A stretch of DNA of 20,897 nt, taken from an uncultured Candidatus Saccharibacteria bacterium (GTDB taxonomy: Bacteria > Patescibacteriota > Saccharimonadia > Saccharimonadales > Saccharimonadaceae). This document shows, piece by piece, positions 13,328-20,711 of this stretch. The DNA lies in the NCBI GenBank assembly GCA_947095985.1, contig CAMUPZ010000011.1, positions 1 through 20,897 on the forward strand, read 5' to 3'. The first letter of the stretch is position 1. Every line of letters begins with the position of its first letter. The notes under the pieces were generated by a model. The model was not told where the DNA came from, ran no database searches, and saw only the letters and a list, made by a program, of their open reading frames with translations. Made by a program: the position numbers and the translations under genes.

Positions 13328-14164
13328 GTGAGATATATTGTCGCAGTCAGTGGTGGGATTGATTCGGTAGTATTGCTGGATTTAATGTCACGGACAGAAA
13401 AAGATCTGGTGGTCGCTCATTTTAATCATGGTATTCGTGAGGATTCGGCAAGTGATGCTAGGTTTGTTGAGGCTTTAGCTGACAAATATAAGATTCAATT
13501 TGTTTGTCGGCGCGAGAAGTTGGGTTCTGGCGCTAGCGAAGAATTGGCGCGACAAAGGCGTTATGAATTTTTGCGTGGCGTGGCGGCGGATTTTGATGGG
13601 ATGATAGTGACGGCGCATCATCGAGAAGATATTATTGAGACTGTGGCCATGAATTTAGCTCGTGGCTCCAGGTGGCGCGGACTGGCTGGCATGAGTGATA
13701 GTGAGATTGCTAGGCCAATGAACGGATGGACGAAGCAGAGAATTTATGAATATGCAATCCGCCAAAAGTTGGAATGGTGTGAAGATGAAACAAATCAAAG
13801 CGACGCATATCAAAGGAATAGATTTAGGCGTCGGATAAATTATGAACTTGATGAATATCAAAAGGCTGGTGTGTATGAGGTTTGGCGACAGCAGAGAAAA
13901 TTGAGGATAGAGATTGAGCAGGAGCTAGAGCGGTTTGATGAGGTTGTAAATAGTCGATATTTTTTGACGATGATTGATGATAATGTCGCACAAGAATTAA
14001 TATACTATTATATTTTACGACATTACGATGTTTCGTTACTGGGTTCTCAGTTGGAGCGAACGTTAATTGCCATAAAAACCGGAAAACCTGGTTCGTGCTG
14101 GCAAATTGGTGGCGGTATTATGATGAAATTGACAATGAGAGATGTTATAATAGACAGAGTTTGA
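13328..14164 (+). CDS. tilS: tRNA(Ile)-lysidine synthase
   Basis: Joins lysine to C34 of tRNA-Ile2 (anticodon CAU) using ATP, so that it reads AUA and is charged with isoleucine. The PP-loop motif VSGGIDSVVLL (7-17) is intact, followed by VVAHFNHGIREDSASDARFVE and ARQRRYEFLR, and then VTAHHREDIIETVAMNLARGSRWRGLAGM, all diagnostic of TilS. At 278 aa it holds the catalytic domain and a short helical part but lacks the C-terminal domains of E. coli TilS (432 aa), as in compact TilS types. Start is GTG 13328, 6 nt after GATAAT (13316-13321); an ATG at 13324 is out of frame. Three tRNA genes with CAU anticodons lie just upstream. ftsH follows after 28 bp. Confidence 0.94.
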   Translation: MRYIVAVSGGIDSVVLLDLMSRTEKDLVVAHFNHGIREDSASDARFVEALADKYKIQFVCRREKLGSGASEELARQRRYEFLRGVAADFDGMIVTAHHREDIIETVAMNLARGSRWRGLAGMSDSEIARPMNGWTKQRIYEYAIRQKLEWCEDETNQSDAYQRNRFRRRINYELDEYQKAGVYEVWRQQRKLRIEIEQELERFDEVVNSRYFLTMIDDNVAQELIYYYILRHYDVSLLGSQLERTLIAIKTGKPGSCWQIGGGIMMKLTMRDVIIDRV

Positions 14165-14192
14165 TTAGTATAGGCGAAAGGATTAGTTGAGA

Positions 14193-16061
14193 ATGGCTGT
14201 TAAGATGCCTCAAAGAAACGGCAAGAACGGAATAAATCAGATTGTAAAATTTGGACTGTTTTGGGCAATTATAATTTTTGTAGCGTTGATTTTTTATGCA
14301 ACACTCTTCCCTGCGTCTAACCTTAAGGACGTAGCTTTATCAGATGTGGTTCGTCGGGCGAACGAAGGTAAGATTGCTCAATTAGAAATTCAGGGCAATG
14401 ACATTAAGGTTACCGTGAAAGACCAGCCTAAGCCTACCGAGCGATCAGTTAAGGAGTCTGGCAGCATTTATGAGCAGGGCTTAAATAAGGATGCTAAGGT
14501 AGAGGTTAAAGTTATTCCACCATCAACAACCGGTGAGGTAGTGTGGAACTTGGCGGTGATAGTGGCGCCAGTGCTGATTATTGTCGTCTTCTTTATGTTT
14601 ATGATGCGTCAGGCGCAGGGTCAAAATAATCAGGCTATGGGTTTTGGCAAGAGTAAGGCTCGTCTGTACGGTCAAGATAAAGAAAAAGTCTTATTCTCAG
14701 ATATTGCTGGCAATGATAATGCCAAACAGGACTTGCAAGAAGTCGTCGATTTCTTAAAACATCCAAAGAAGTATAAAGAATTGGGTGCCAAGATTCCGAA
14801 GGGCGTCTTGCTGGTTGGTAATCCAGGTACCGGTAAAACCATGCTGGCCCGTGCTGTAGCGGGCGAGGCTGGTGTGCCGTTCTTCTCGATTTCTGGATCA
14901 GAGTTTGTGGAGATGTTTGTTGGTGTTGGTGCTTCGCGAGTGCGAGATTTATTCTCTAAAGCAAAGAAAAATGCGCCATGTATTATTTTCATTGATGAAA
15001 TTGATGCGGTAGGTCGTAAGCGTGGCTCTGGTATGGGTGGCGGTCACGATGAACGTGAACAGACCTTGAACCAGATTTTGGTGGAAATGGACGGTTTTGA
15101 TGGTGAAACAAATGTCATTGTTCTAGCGGCAACTAACCGCGCTGACGTTTTGGACCCTGCTTTATTGCGACCGGGGCGGTTCGACCGACGAGTAACTATT
15201 ACCCTGCCAGAGCGTAAAGACCGTGAGGCGATTCTGAAAGTTCACTTTAAGAAAAAGCCGACCGACGAGACGGTTGATCTGGATAAGTTAGCAGCCAAGA
15301 CAGCTGGCTCGTCTGGTGCGGATCTCGCTAATATGGCTAATGAGGCAGCAATCATTGCAGCAAGGCGGAATAAAAAGAAGATCTCTAATGATGAGTTGAC
15401 TGAGGCGTTTGAACGAGTAGCCATCGGTCCAGAGCGTAAAGCTAAGGTGATGAATGAACACGAGAAAGAATTGACAGCTTACCATGAGGCGGGCCACGCC
15501 ATCGTCGGTCACGTTTTGCCGGATTCTGATCCAGTTCATAAAGTTACCATCATTCCGCGCGGCGGTACGGGCGGCGTGACTTGGTTCTTGCCGCCGGAAG
15601 ATAAGAGCTACACCAACGTTTACGAGTTTAAGGATATTCTGGCGCGGGCGATGGGTGGTCGAATTGCCGAGAAACTGATCTATGGCGATGATGGCATTAC
15701 TACGGGTGCTGGTTCAGACCTAAGGAAAGCTACTGAAATTGCCCGTGATATGGTGATTGAGCAAGGCATGGGCCAAAAGCTTCGCGACCAAGTTTTCCAC
15801 GAAGATAACGGTGGCTTGATGTTTGATAAGATGACTCGCGAGCGGCCGTACTCAGACGCGGTTGCTGAGTTAATCGACCAAGAGGTTGAGACACTAATAA
15901 AAGAGGCAGCGCGTCGTGCAGAAGTGGTATTGGTTGCAAATCGTAAGTCACTTGAGGATCTTAAGAACGCACTTCTTAAAGATGAAACTCTAGAAGAGGC
16001 GGCGGTCGATGAAATTCTCCAGGGAACAAAGCTGCCAAAGGAAGCCAAATTACACGCGTAA
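14193..16061 (+). CDS. ftsH: ATP-dependent zinc metalloprotease FtsH
   Basis: Membrane-bound hexameric AAA+ protease that degrades misfolded membrane proteins and some cytoplasmic regulators. From the ATG at 14193 the 622-aa product has TM1 at 20-38, an extracytoplasmic domain, TM2 at 118-138, Walker A GNPGTGKT (209-216; the family usually has GPPGTGKT), Walker B IIFIDE (264-269), the second region of homology ATNRADVLDPALLRPGRFDRR (313-333) and the zinc site HEAGH (431-435), with the third ligand D509 in TTGAGSDL. All catalytic parts are intact. TTG 14187 is an alternative start, nearer to GAAAGGA; ATG 14193 is preferred for its codon. A TATAAT box inside the end of tilS (14145-14150 region) may drive ftsH-murJ-lepA. 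Confidence 0.96.
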   Translation: MAVKMPQRNGKNGINQIVKFGLFWAIIIFVALIFYATLFPASNLKDVALSDVVRRANEGKIAQLEIQGNDIKVTVKDQPKPTERSVKESGSIYEQGLNKDAKVEVKVIPPSTTGEVVWNLAVIVAPVLIIVVFFMFMMRQAQGQNNQAMGFGKSKARLYGQDKEKVLFSDIAGNDNAKQDLQEVVDFLKHPKKYKELGAKIPKGVLLVGNPGTGKTMLARAVAGEAGVPFFSISGSEFVEMFVGVGASRVRDLFSKAKKNAPCIIFIDEIDAVGRKRGSGMGGGHDEREQTLNQILVEMDGFDGETNVIVLAATNRADVLDPALLRPGRFDRRVTITLPERKDREAILKVHFKKKPTDETVDLDKLAAKTAGSSGADLANMANEAAIIAARRNKKKISNDELTEAFERVAIGPERKAKVMNEHEKELTAYHEAGHAIVGHVLPDSDPVHKVTIIPRGGTGGVTWFLPPEDKSYTNVYEFKDILARAMGGRIAEKLIYGDDGITTGAGSDLRKATEIARDMVIEQGMGQKLRDQVFHEDNGGLMFDKMTRERPYSDAVAELIDQEVETLIKEAARRAEVVLVANRKSLEDLKNALLKDETLEEAAVDEILQGTKLPKEAKLHA

Positions 16062-16067
16062 ATTGTT

Positions 16068-17720
16068 ATGGGGCGCGTCCGGAGAACTGTCGATAAAATT
16101 AATCAGCGGCTGACAGTCAAGTTGGCCGCAACCATTTTGGCTGGCTCGACGTTGCTGTCGAGCTTGCTGGGATTCTTCCGTGATCGATTGCTTAACTCTG
16201 CCTATATGCCAAGCGAAAACGGTGCACTGGCTGGCTATCCTGTCGGATTAGACGCCTACACGGCAGCGTTTATGGTGCCAGATTTTATGTTCGCTGTGTT
16301 GGTGTCTGGCGCCCTCAGCGTGACTTTTATTCCAGTTTTTAATGAACGCTGGGTCAAGGGAAATAAGCAGTCGGCGTGGCAGATTAGCTCTAGTATGATC
16401 AATTTTATGGCGCTAGTGACGATGGTCGCGTCGGTGTTGATTATTATTTTTGCTGATCCGTTGATGAAATATCTAATTGCGCCAGGTCTGAGTGAGTCGG
16501 GTCACGCTTTGGCGGTGAGCATGATGCGGGTGATTGCGGTAAATCCGTTTATTTTTGCTATTGCCTCGGTGATTGCCAGTATCCAGCAGGCGGTTGGTCG
16601 ATTTATGTTCTGTGCCCTAGCGCCAATGATTTATAATGTCGGAATTATCATTGGTACGGCGTGGTTTACTAATGGTATCAATCTGTTCGGTTGGCAGATA
16701 TTTGACGGTGGAATTATGGGCGTGGCGCTTGGTGTGGTCCTGGGGTCATTCTTACAGCTGATTGTCAGCGCGGTTGGGCTAGCGGGGCTGGGCTTTGATT
16801 ATAATTTTAAGATCTATTGGCGTAATAGAGGATTTAGGAAAGTCCTATCGCTACTGCCGGCTAGGTCGGTTGATCAGGGCATGGATTATGTGGTGAGCTT
16901 GGTTGAGGTTAACTTGGCGTCGCGCTTGGCGGACGGTACGGTTCGGGCGTATCAACAGGCGTTAACCTTACATTTGATGCCAATTAATCTTATCGGCGTG
17001 GCAATTTCTAATGCTGCCTTCCCTAAGCTTACTGAGCATTTAGGCGAGGGGCGTGATGATCTGTTTCAAAAGGATTTGCGTTCCCTGCTGAGGATTATTT
17101 TTTGGATGGCATTGCCAGTAGCGGTGGTGATTTTCTTTACGCGAGGCTACGTTGTTCATTTTATTCGTAATGGCGGCAACCAATTGATTGCGGGTATTTT
17201 GGGTTGTTTAGTGGTGGCGATTTTGTTTCGGACGATTTATCACATGGCGGCGCGGGCATTTTATGCTCGCCAAGACACTAAAACTCCGCTTTATATTTCA
17301 ATTTTCTCTATTTCCCTGAATATTATTTTGGCAATTGTTTTATCTATGGTTTTGAAAATGGGTGCGTATGGTTTGGCTTGGGCGCAGTCAACGGTAGCAG
17401 TTTTAGAGGTGGTGATTTTATTGGTTGTGATGAATCGTCAAATGCCAAAGTTGTTTGATCTGACATTTATGCGAGCAATTTTTAGGATGATAATTGCTGG
17501 AATCATTACCGGCGTAGTTTGTTATATTGGTGTACTGGTTTTACCGTTCCGTTATCACGACGATAGTTTCTTTAGTGCTTTTCCAAAGTTTGTTGTTATT
17601 TCAATGGTTAGCTTTGGTGTGTACGCCGTCGCATCAAAGTGGCTAAAATTGCCAGAAATTGATCCGGTTTTGACGCGGCTAAGAAAGATGCTATTTGGAA
17701 GATTGGAGTCTATGCGCTAA
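16068..17720 (+). CDS. murJ: Lipid II flippase MurJ
   Basis: Moves lipid II across the cytoplasmic membrane for peptidoglycan assembly. The 550-aa protein is a MATE-like polytopic membrane protein with about 14 hydrophobic segments. Typical MurJ elements are visible near the N-terminus (STLLSSLLGFFRDRLLNSAY; DAYTAAFMVPDFMF, then VSGALSVTFIPVFNE), in the middle (QQALTLHLMPINLIGVAISNAAFPKLTEH) and later (RTIYHMAARAFYARQDTKTPLYISI). These correspond to the conserved RD-x-x-x-A, DA/F-x-x-A-F-x-x-P and ARAFYA motifs of the family. It begins 6 nt after the ftsH stop without a good Shine-Dalgarno sequence. Its stop overlaps the lepA start as TAATG, so the two are probably translationally coupled. 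Confidence 0.95.
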   Translation: MGRVRRTVDKINQRLTVKLAATILAGSTLLSSLLGFFRDRLLNSAYMPSENGALAGYPVGLDAYTAAFMVPDFMFAVLVSGALSVTFIPVFNERWVKGNKQSAWQISSSMINFMALVTMVASVLIIIFADPLMKYLIAPGLSESGHALAVSMMRVIAVNPFIFAIASVIASIQQAVGRFMFCALAPMIYNVGIIIGTAWFTNGINLFGWQIFDGGIMGVALGVVLGSFLQLIVSAVGLAGLGFDYNFKIYWRNRGFRKVLSLLPARSVDQGMDYVVSLVEVNLASRLADGTVRAYQQALTLHLMPINLIGVAISNAAFPKLTEHLGEGRDDLFQKDLRSLLRIIFWMALPVAVVIFFTRGYVVHFIRNGGNQLIAGILGCLVVAILFRTIYHMAARAFYARQDTKTPLYISIFSISLNIILAIVLSMVLKMGAYGLAWAQSTVAVLEVVILLVVMNRQMPKLFDLTFMRAIFRMIIAGIITGVVCYIGVLVLPFRYHDDSFFSAFPKFVVISMVSFGVYAVASKWLKLPEIDPVLTRLRKMLFGRLESMR

Positions 17721-18691
17721 TGGATAATATTCGTAATTTTTGCATCATCGCTCACATTGATCACGGCAAATCGACGCTGGCTGACCGGATGATGGAGATG
17801 ACGGGGACGGTGGAGAAGCGCGAGATGAAATCGCAGTTGCTGGATAGTATGGATTTGGAGCGTGAAAAGGGCATCACCATTAAGCTCGCGCCAGTGCGGA
17901 TGAAGTATCACTACCGCCAGCCAGCATCAACCGCTTCCTCTCAATCAAATGTTGCAGGCAACGCCAGCGACAGGACTATCGATTCATCGGAAGGATTGCC
18001 GCCAGCTGGGTCTTACGATCTCAATCTCATCGACACACCTGGCCATGTCGATTTTAGTTACGAAGTTAGCCGCTCGTTGCAGGCCTGTGAGGGGGCTGTG
18101 TTGGTGGTCGACGCCAGCCAAGGTATTCAGGCGCAGACGTTAGCGAATGTCTACCTGGCGATGGAGCAAGACCTCACGATAATCCCGGTGCTGAACAAGG
18201 TTGATTTGCCAGCCGCTGATGTGCCGCGCGTATCCAAGCAGGTGATCAATCTGCTAGGCTGTGACGAGAGTGAGATTATTCATATTTCCGCTAAAACTGG
18301 ACAGAATGTTGATCAAGTTTTGGAGGCGATTGTTGAGCGAATTCCGGCGCCGACTTCGCCACTGGCGGTCGAGCATCCTGATGTTGTGTTGGCTGATCTT
18401 CCGACTCGGGCGCTGATTTTCGATAGTTATTATGATGATTATCGCGGGGTGATTTTGTATGTCAGGGTGGTTGACGGGCAAATTAAAAAGGGTGAAGCGA
18501 TTCACATGATGGCAACTGGCGCGAACGGCTTGGCGCTAGAGGTCGGTCATCTCAGCCCCAGCATGATCCCCGACCCGTCGCTGGACACTGGTGAAATCGG
18601 TTACATTGTCACCAACCTGAAAACCACGCGTGAAGCGCGGGTGGGTGATACGGTAACACTGAAAAAGTACTTCACGAAAGAGACCAAATAG
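17720..18691 (+). CDS. lepA: LepA (EF-4) N-terminal half: GTPase domain and domain II
   Basis: EF-4 is a ribosome-associated translational GTPase. This 323-aa frame carries all nucleotide motifs: G1 AHIDHGKST (11-19), switch I with EKGITIK (49-55), G3 DTPGHVDF (105-112), G4 NKVDLP (159-164), G5 SAKTG (190-194), then the domain II beta barrel to GDTVTLKK (309-316). It ends KYFTKETK and a stop, just where an intact LepA would enter domain III. The rest of LepA is encoded 980 bp downstream as a separate frame. Residues 68-97 form a Ser/Ala/Pro/Asn-rich insert of about 25 extra residues between switch I and DTPGH. The ATG overlaps the murJ stop. An AGGAGG overlaps this gene's stop codon but no start codon follows it at a suitable distance. 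Whether the half-protein works is unknown. Confidence 0.93.
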   Translation: MDNIRNFCIIAHIDHGKSTLADRMMEMTGTVEKREMKSQLLDSMDLEREKGITIKLAPVRMKYHYRQPASTASSQSNVAGNASDRTIDSSEGLPPAGSYDLNLIDTPGHVDFSYEVSRSLQACEGAVLVVDASQGIQAQTLANVYLAMEQDLTIIPVLNKVDLPAADVPRVSKQVINLLGCDESEIIHISAKTGQNVDQVLEAIVERIPAPTSPLAVEHPDVVLADLPTRALIFDSYYDDYRGVILYVRVVDGQIKKGEAIHMMATGANGLALEVGHLSPSMIPDPSLDTGEIGYIVTNLKTTREARVGDTVTLKKYFTKETK

Positions 18692-18727
18692 GAGGCTATA
18701 AGTAACTATTTCTTAAAAAGAGACTAT

Positions 18728-18973
18728 ATGCACCCAATTCCCGAAGATTATCTAGCAACGCCAGACCTTATGAACGCTTTGCACTGTGGATCACCAGCGT
18801 TTCAGAAGGCGATTAAGGCTTTGAATGAGGTTGATCCTGGCTTCGGGGAACCGCTGGCGTGTCGTGGTAGAAGGGTGAATGGTGTAAATAGCTCAATAGG
18901 TTACTTCTACAGCCCCGAGCAACAAGCGAAGATTGCTGCAATACTTGAAGATATCCGCCAGGGAGCTAGATGA
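18728..18973 (+). CDS. Small putative winged-helix protein inside the lepA insert, 81 aa
   Basis: Starts MHPIPEDYLATPDLMNALHC; the predicted secondary structure and the pattern L-x-x-ALHCGSPAFQKAIKALNE, then a Gly/Arg-rich wing (ACRGRRVNGVNSSIG), then YFYSPEQQAKIAAILEDI resembles MerR-like winged helix-turn-helix domains, in which Y-Y-S/T-x-EQ-x-x-x-I opens the final helix. DNA binding is therefore a reasonable guess, but I cannot confirm a family. It lacks a clear Shine-Dalgarno sequence; the AGGAGG at 18690-18695 is too far away (about 32 nt). It lies on the same strand as lepA, 36 bp after the stop of the N-terminal half, and is part of the segment that separates the two lepA halves. Confidence 0.65.
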   Translation: MHPIPEDYLATPDLMNALHCGSPAFQKAIKALNEVDPGFGEPLACRGRRVNGVNSSIGYFYSPEQQAKIAAILEDIRQGAR

Positions 18974-19091
18974 GATTACTGAGTTATGTCAGAATCAATC
19001 TCTGTCCAGCCCAGTACTGATTGCTCAGTGAGTTTGACAAAAGGCGAAGTACTTACTATCAAATAGTCTGCCGAACCACCGATAGCTATGA

Positions 19092-19120
19092 TTGACAAAT
19101 AAATAATATTATGATAGAAT
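19092..19120 (+). promoter_or_regulatory. Near-consensus promoter of the repeat-containing gene
   Basis: TTGACA (19092-19097), exactly 17 bp, then TAGAAT (19115-19120). The ATG at 19128 is 7 nt after the -10 box, as in the leaderless genes elsewhere in the window. It supports 19128 as the true start of the following gene. Confidence 0.8.
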
Positions 19121-19127
19121 GTAAGCC

Positions 19128-19645
19128 ATGAGTCAACCGAATTTTAATCGCTTGAGAAATGATATCGGAGAGTCTGTTGTCTATGATGTAGTCCCAGATT
19201 CAGAGAGAGAGAGAGAGAGAGTTATAGGTACTGGCGCGGCTTGAGCTTGGCGCGATTGGCGCTGGAGCTTTCACAGGGTAATCGTACCTTTCAGTTTGGT
19301 ATGGATGGCGTCCATTTCGCAGATTTTCATTTATATGCGTACGATGTAGCGCGTGACATTGCTGCTGGTGCAAGTCCTTTGCAGACTCAGCCAGAAGATT
19401 GTTCCGCCATTCAGCAGGCTATTGGCGAACAATTCACTAGTAAAACACCCCACTCAGCACTAGTCGTTGCATATGCGCGACCAAATGCTTGTGAGGTGCC
19501 ATCCGATAGAGGGCTGTGTCATGGTACTAAATTGTATGGTCGACTGACTGACTTAGATGAGTATTCCCAAGAGTTTATTCAAGATTATTTTGGCCTCAGT
19601 TCGCTTGCACCAGAAGTGAGCGAGCGGCGGCATTATATCATCTAA
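19128..19645 (+). CDS. Frameshifted gene with an in-frame (AG)10 tract, putatively phase-variable
   Basis: From ATG 19128 the frame reads MSQPNFNRLRNDIGESVVYD and then alternating Arg-Glu through the AG repeat, but stops at 19242-19244 after 38 codons. The main coding frame (to the stop at 19645) is 134 residues from 19241 in another phase, beginning SLARLALELSQGNRTFQFGM. The distance from 19128 to 19241 is 113 nt; removal of one AG (111) or addition of two (117) joins the frames into one protein of 171 or 173 aa. The product would be acidic to neutral, soluble, with no signal peptide and no family I recognise. The alternative is translation from TTG 19241 alone, without the upstream part. 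The stop lies 25 nt before the start of the 3' half of lepA. Confidence 0.7.
19202..19221 (+). repeat. Dinucleotide microsatellite (AG)10
   Basis: Ten perfect AG units, the longest simple repeat in the window, located inside the 5' coding part of the gene starting at 19128. Slippage by single units would change the reading frame. Confidence 0.97.
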
Positions 19646-19652
19646 CAATTGA

Positions 19653-19661
19653 TGGTATAAT
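19653..19661 (+). promoter_or_regulatory. Extended -10 promoter of the lepA 3' half
   Basis: TGG directly followed by TATAAT (19656-19661) forms an extended -10 element, 9 nt before the ATG at 19671. No clear -35 is present. It lies just after the stop of the repeat-containing gene. Confidence 0.65.
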
Positions 19662-19670
19662 TATCAGTGA

Positions 19671-20630
19671 ATGTCTCATATTACTGTCCAGCCCCTCCCT
19701 GGCTACAAAGAAGTCAAACCCTTCGTCTACGCGGGCTTTTTTCCGGTGTCTAACGAAGATTATAATGATCTGAAAGAGGCGATAGAAAAGCTGAGCCTCA
19801 GCGATTCAGCGCTGCAGTTTGAGCCGGAAAATTCGCCAGTGTTGGGTTATGGTGTGCGGATTGGTTTCCTCGGTTTATTACACATGGACATCATTCGTGA
19901 GCGGCTGGAGCGCGAGTATAATCTGGATCTCATCGTCACCAATCCGAGTACGGATTATCAAGTCAGCCTGACCAATGGCGAGGAACTGGATATTAAGTCA
20001 GCCAGCGAGTTACCTGATCCAGCACAAATTACCGAGGTTCGCGAGCCGTGGATTGACGGTGAGATTGTGGTGCCGCAAGATTACATCGGTGCGGTGATTC
20101 AGCTGATTGTCGCTAAGCGTGGTCGGCAAAAAAACCTTAGTTATATCGACGAGAGGGCGCTGATTTCGTTTACGGCGCCGCTCGCCAATTTGCTAACGGA
20201 TTTTTATGATCAATTGAAGTCGGTAACTAGCGGCTACGGTTCGTTTAATTATGAGCTGGCCGGTTATCAGCCGGAAGATTTGGTGCGGGTAGATTTTTAT
20301 GTGGCGGGCGAAATGGTTGATGCGCTGAGCGTCATGTGCCACCGCTCAGAGGCGCCAGGTTTGGGCCGGGAAATTGTCAAAAAACTCAAAGAAGTGGTGC
20401 CGCGCCAGAGCTTTGAAGTGGCGTTGCAGGCAGCAATTGGCGGCAGATTCATCGCCCGCGAAAACATCGGCGCTTATCGAAAAGACGTAACAGGATATCT
20501 TTACGGCGGTGACGTCAGTCGTAAGAAGAAGCTCCTCGCCAAACAAGCCCGCGGTAAAAAGCGCATGAAACGCTTCGGCAAAGTTGATATTCCTTCAGAA
20601 GCGTTTACGGTGATGTTGAAGAGGGATTAG
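19671..20630 (+). CDS. lepA: LepA (EF-4) C-terminal half: domains III, V-like and CTD
   Basis: A 319-aa frame with the remaining LepA domains: domain III from PLPGYKEVKPFVYAGFFPVS (8-27), including LGFLGLLHMDIIRERLERE-like sequence (65-82); the EF-G domain V-like region around EVREPWIDGEIVVPQDYIGAVI (122-143) and GYGSFNYELAGYQ; and the LepA-specific C-terminal domain with ENIGAYRKDVTGYLYGGDVSRKKKLL, KKRMKRFG and a normal end (VDIPSEAFTVMLKRD). Its own start is ATG 19671, preceded by an in-frame TGA, so it cannot be a read-through product in this frame. With the N-terminal half nothing of the LepA core is missing. The two chains could assemble on the ribosome, or the gene could be on its way to loss; codon and motif conservation speaks for function. 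Confidence 0.93.
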   Translation: MSHITVQPLPGYKEVKPFVYAGFFPVSNEDYNDLKEAIEKLSLSDSALQFEPENSPVLGYGVRIGFLGLLHMDIIRERLEREYNLDLIVTNPSTDYQVSLTNGEELDIKSASELPDPAQITEVREPWIDGEIVVPQDYIGAVIQLIVAKRGRQKNLSYIDERALISFTAPLANLLTDFYDQLKSVTSGYGSFNYELAGYQPEDLVRVDFYVAGEMVDALSVMCHRSEAPGLGREIVKKLKEVVPRQSFEVALQAAIGGRFIARENIGAYRKDVTGYLYGGDVSRKKKLLAKQARGKKRMKRFGKVDIPSEAFTVMLKRD

Positions 20631-20671
20631 TCCCTATATAGAAATTGATTTAGTGTTAGTTAACTTCCTGA

Positions 20672-20700
20672 TTGGCAATTGGTGCTGGATGAGTTATCAT
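20672..20700 (+). promoter_or_regulatory. Promoter of the guanylate-kinase-like gene
   Basis: TTGGCA (20672-20677), a 17-bp spacer and TATCAT (20695-20700); the ATG is 11 nt further on. Confidence 0.65.
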
Positions 20701-20711
20701 AAATAAATATT

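Noticed and set aside
15242..16048. Several minus-strand ORFs up to 122 codons
   Set aside because: Shadows of ftsH in GC-richer parts; Ser/Arg-rich composition typical of antisense frames.
18660..19066. Shared AAGTACTT and CAAATAG blocks near the lepA-N end and the mini-ORF end
   Set aside because: The blocks are short, lie at different spacing and are read in different frames; not enough to call a repeat.
18692..19670. Intein or group I/II intron in lepA
   Set aside because: The insert has stops in the lepA frame, so it is not an intein; I see no endonuclease or reverse transcriptase ORF and no recognisable intron core, and the 3' half has its own promoter and ATG.
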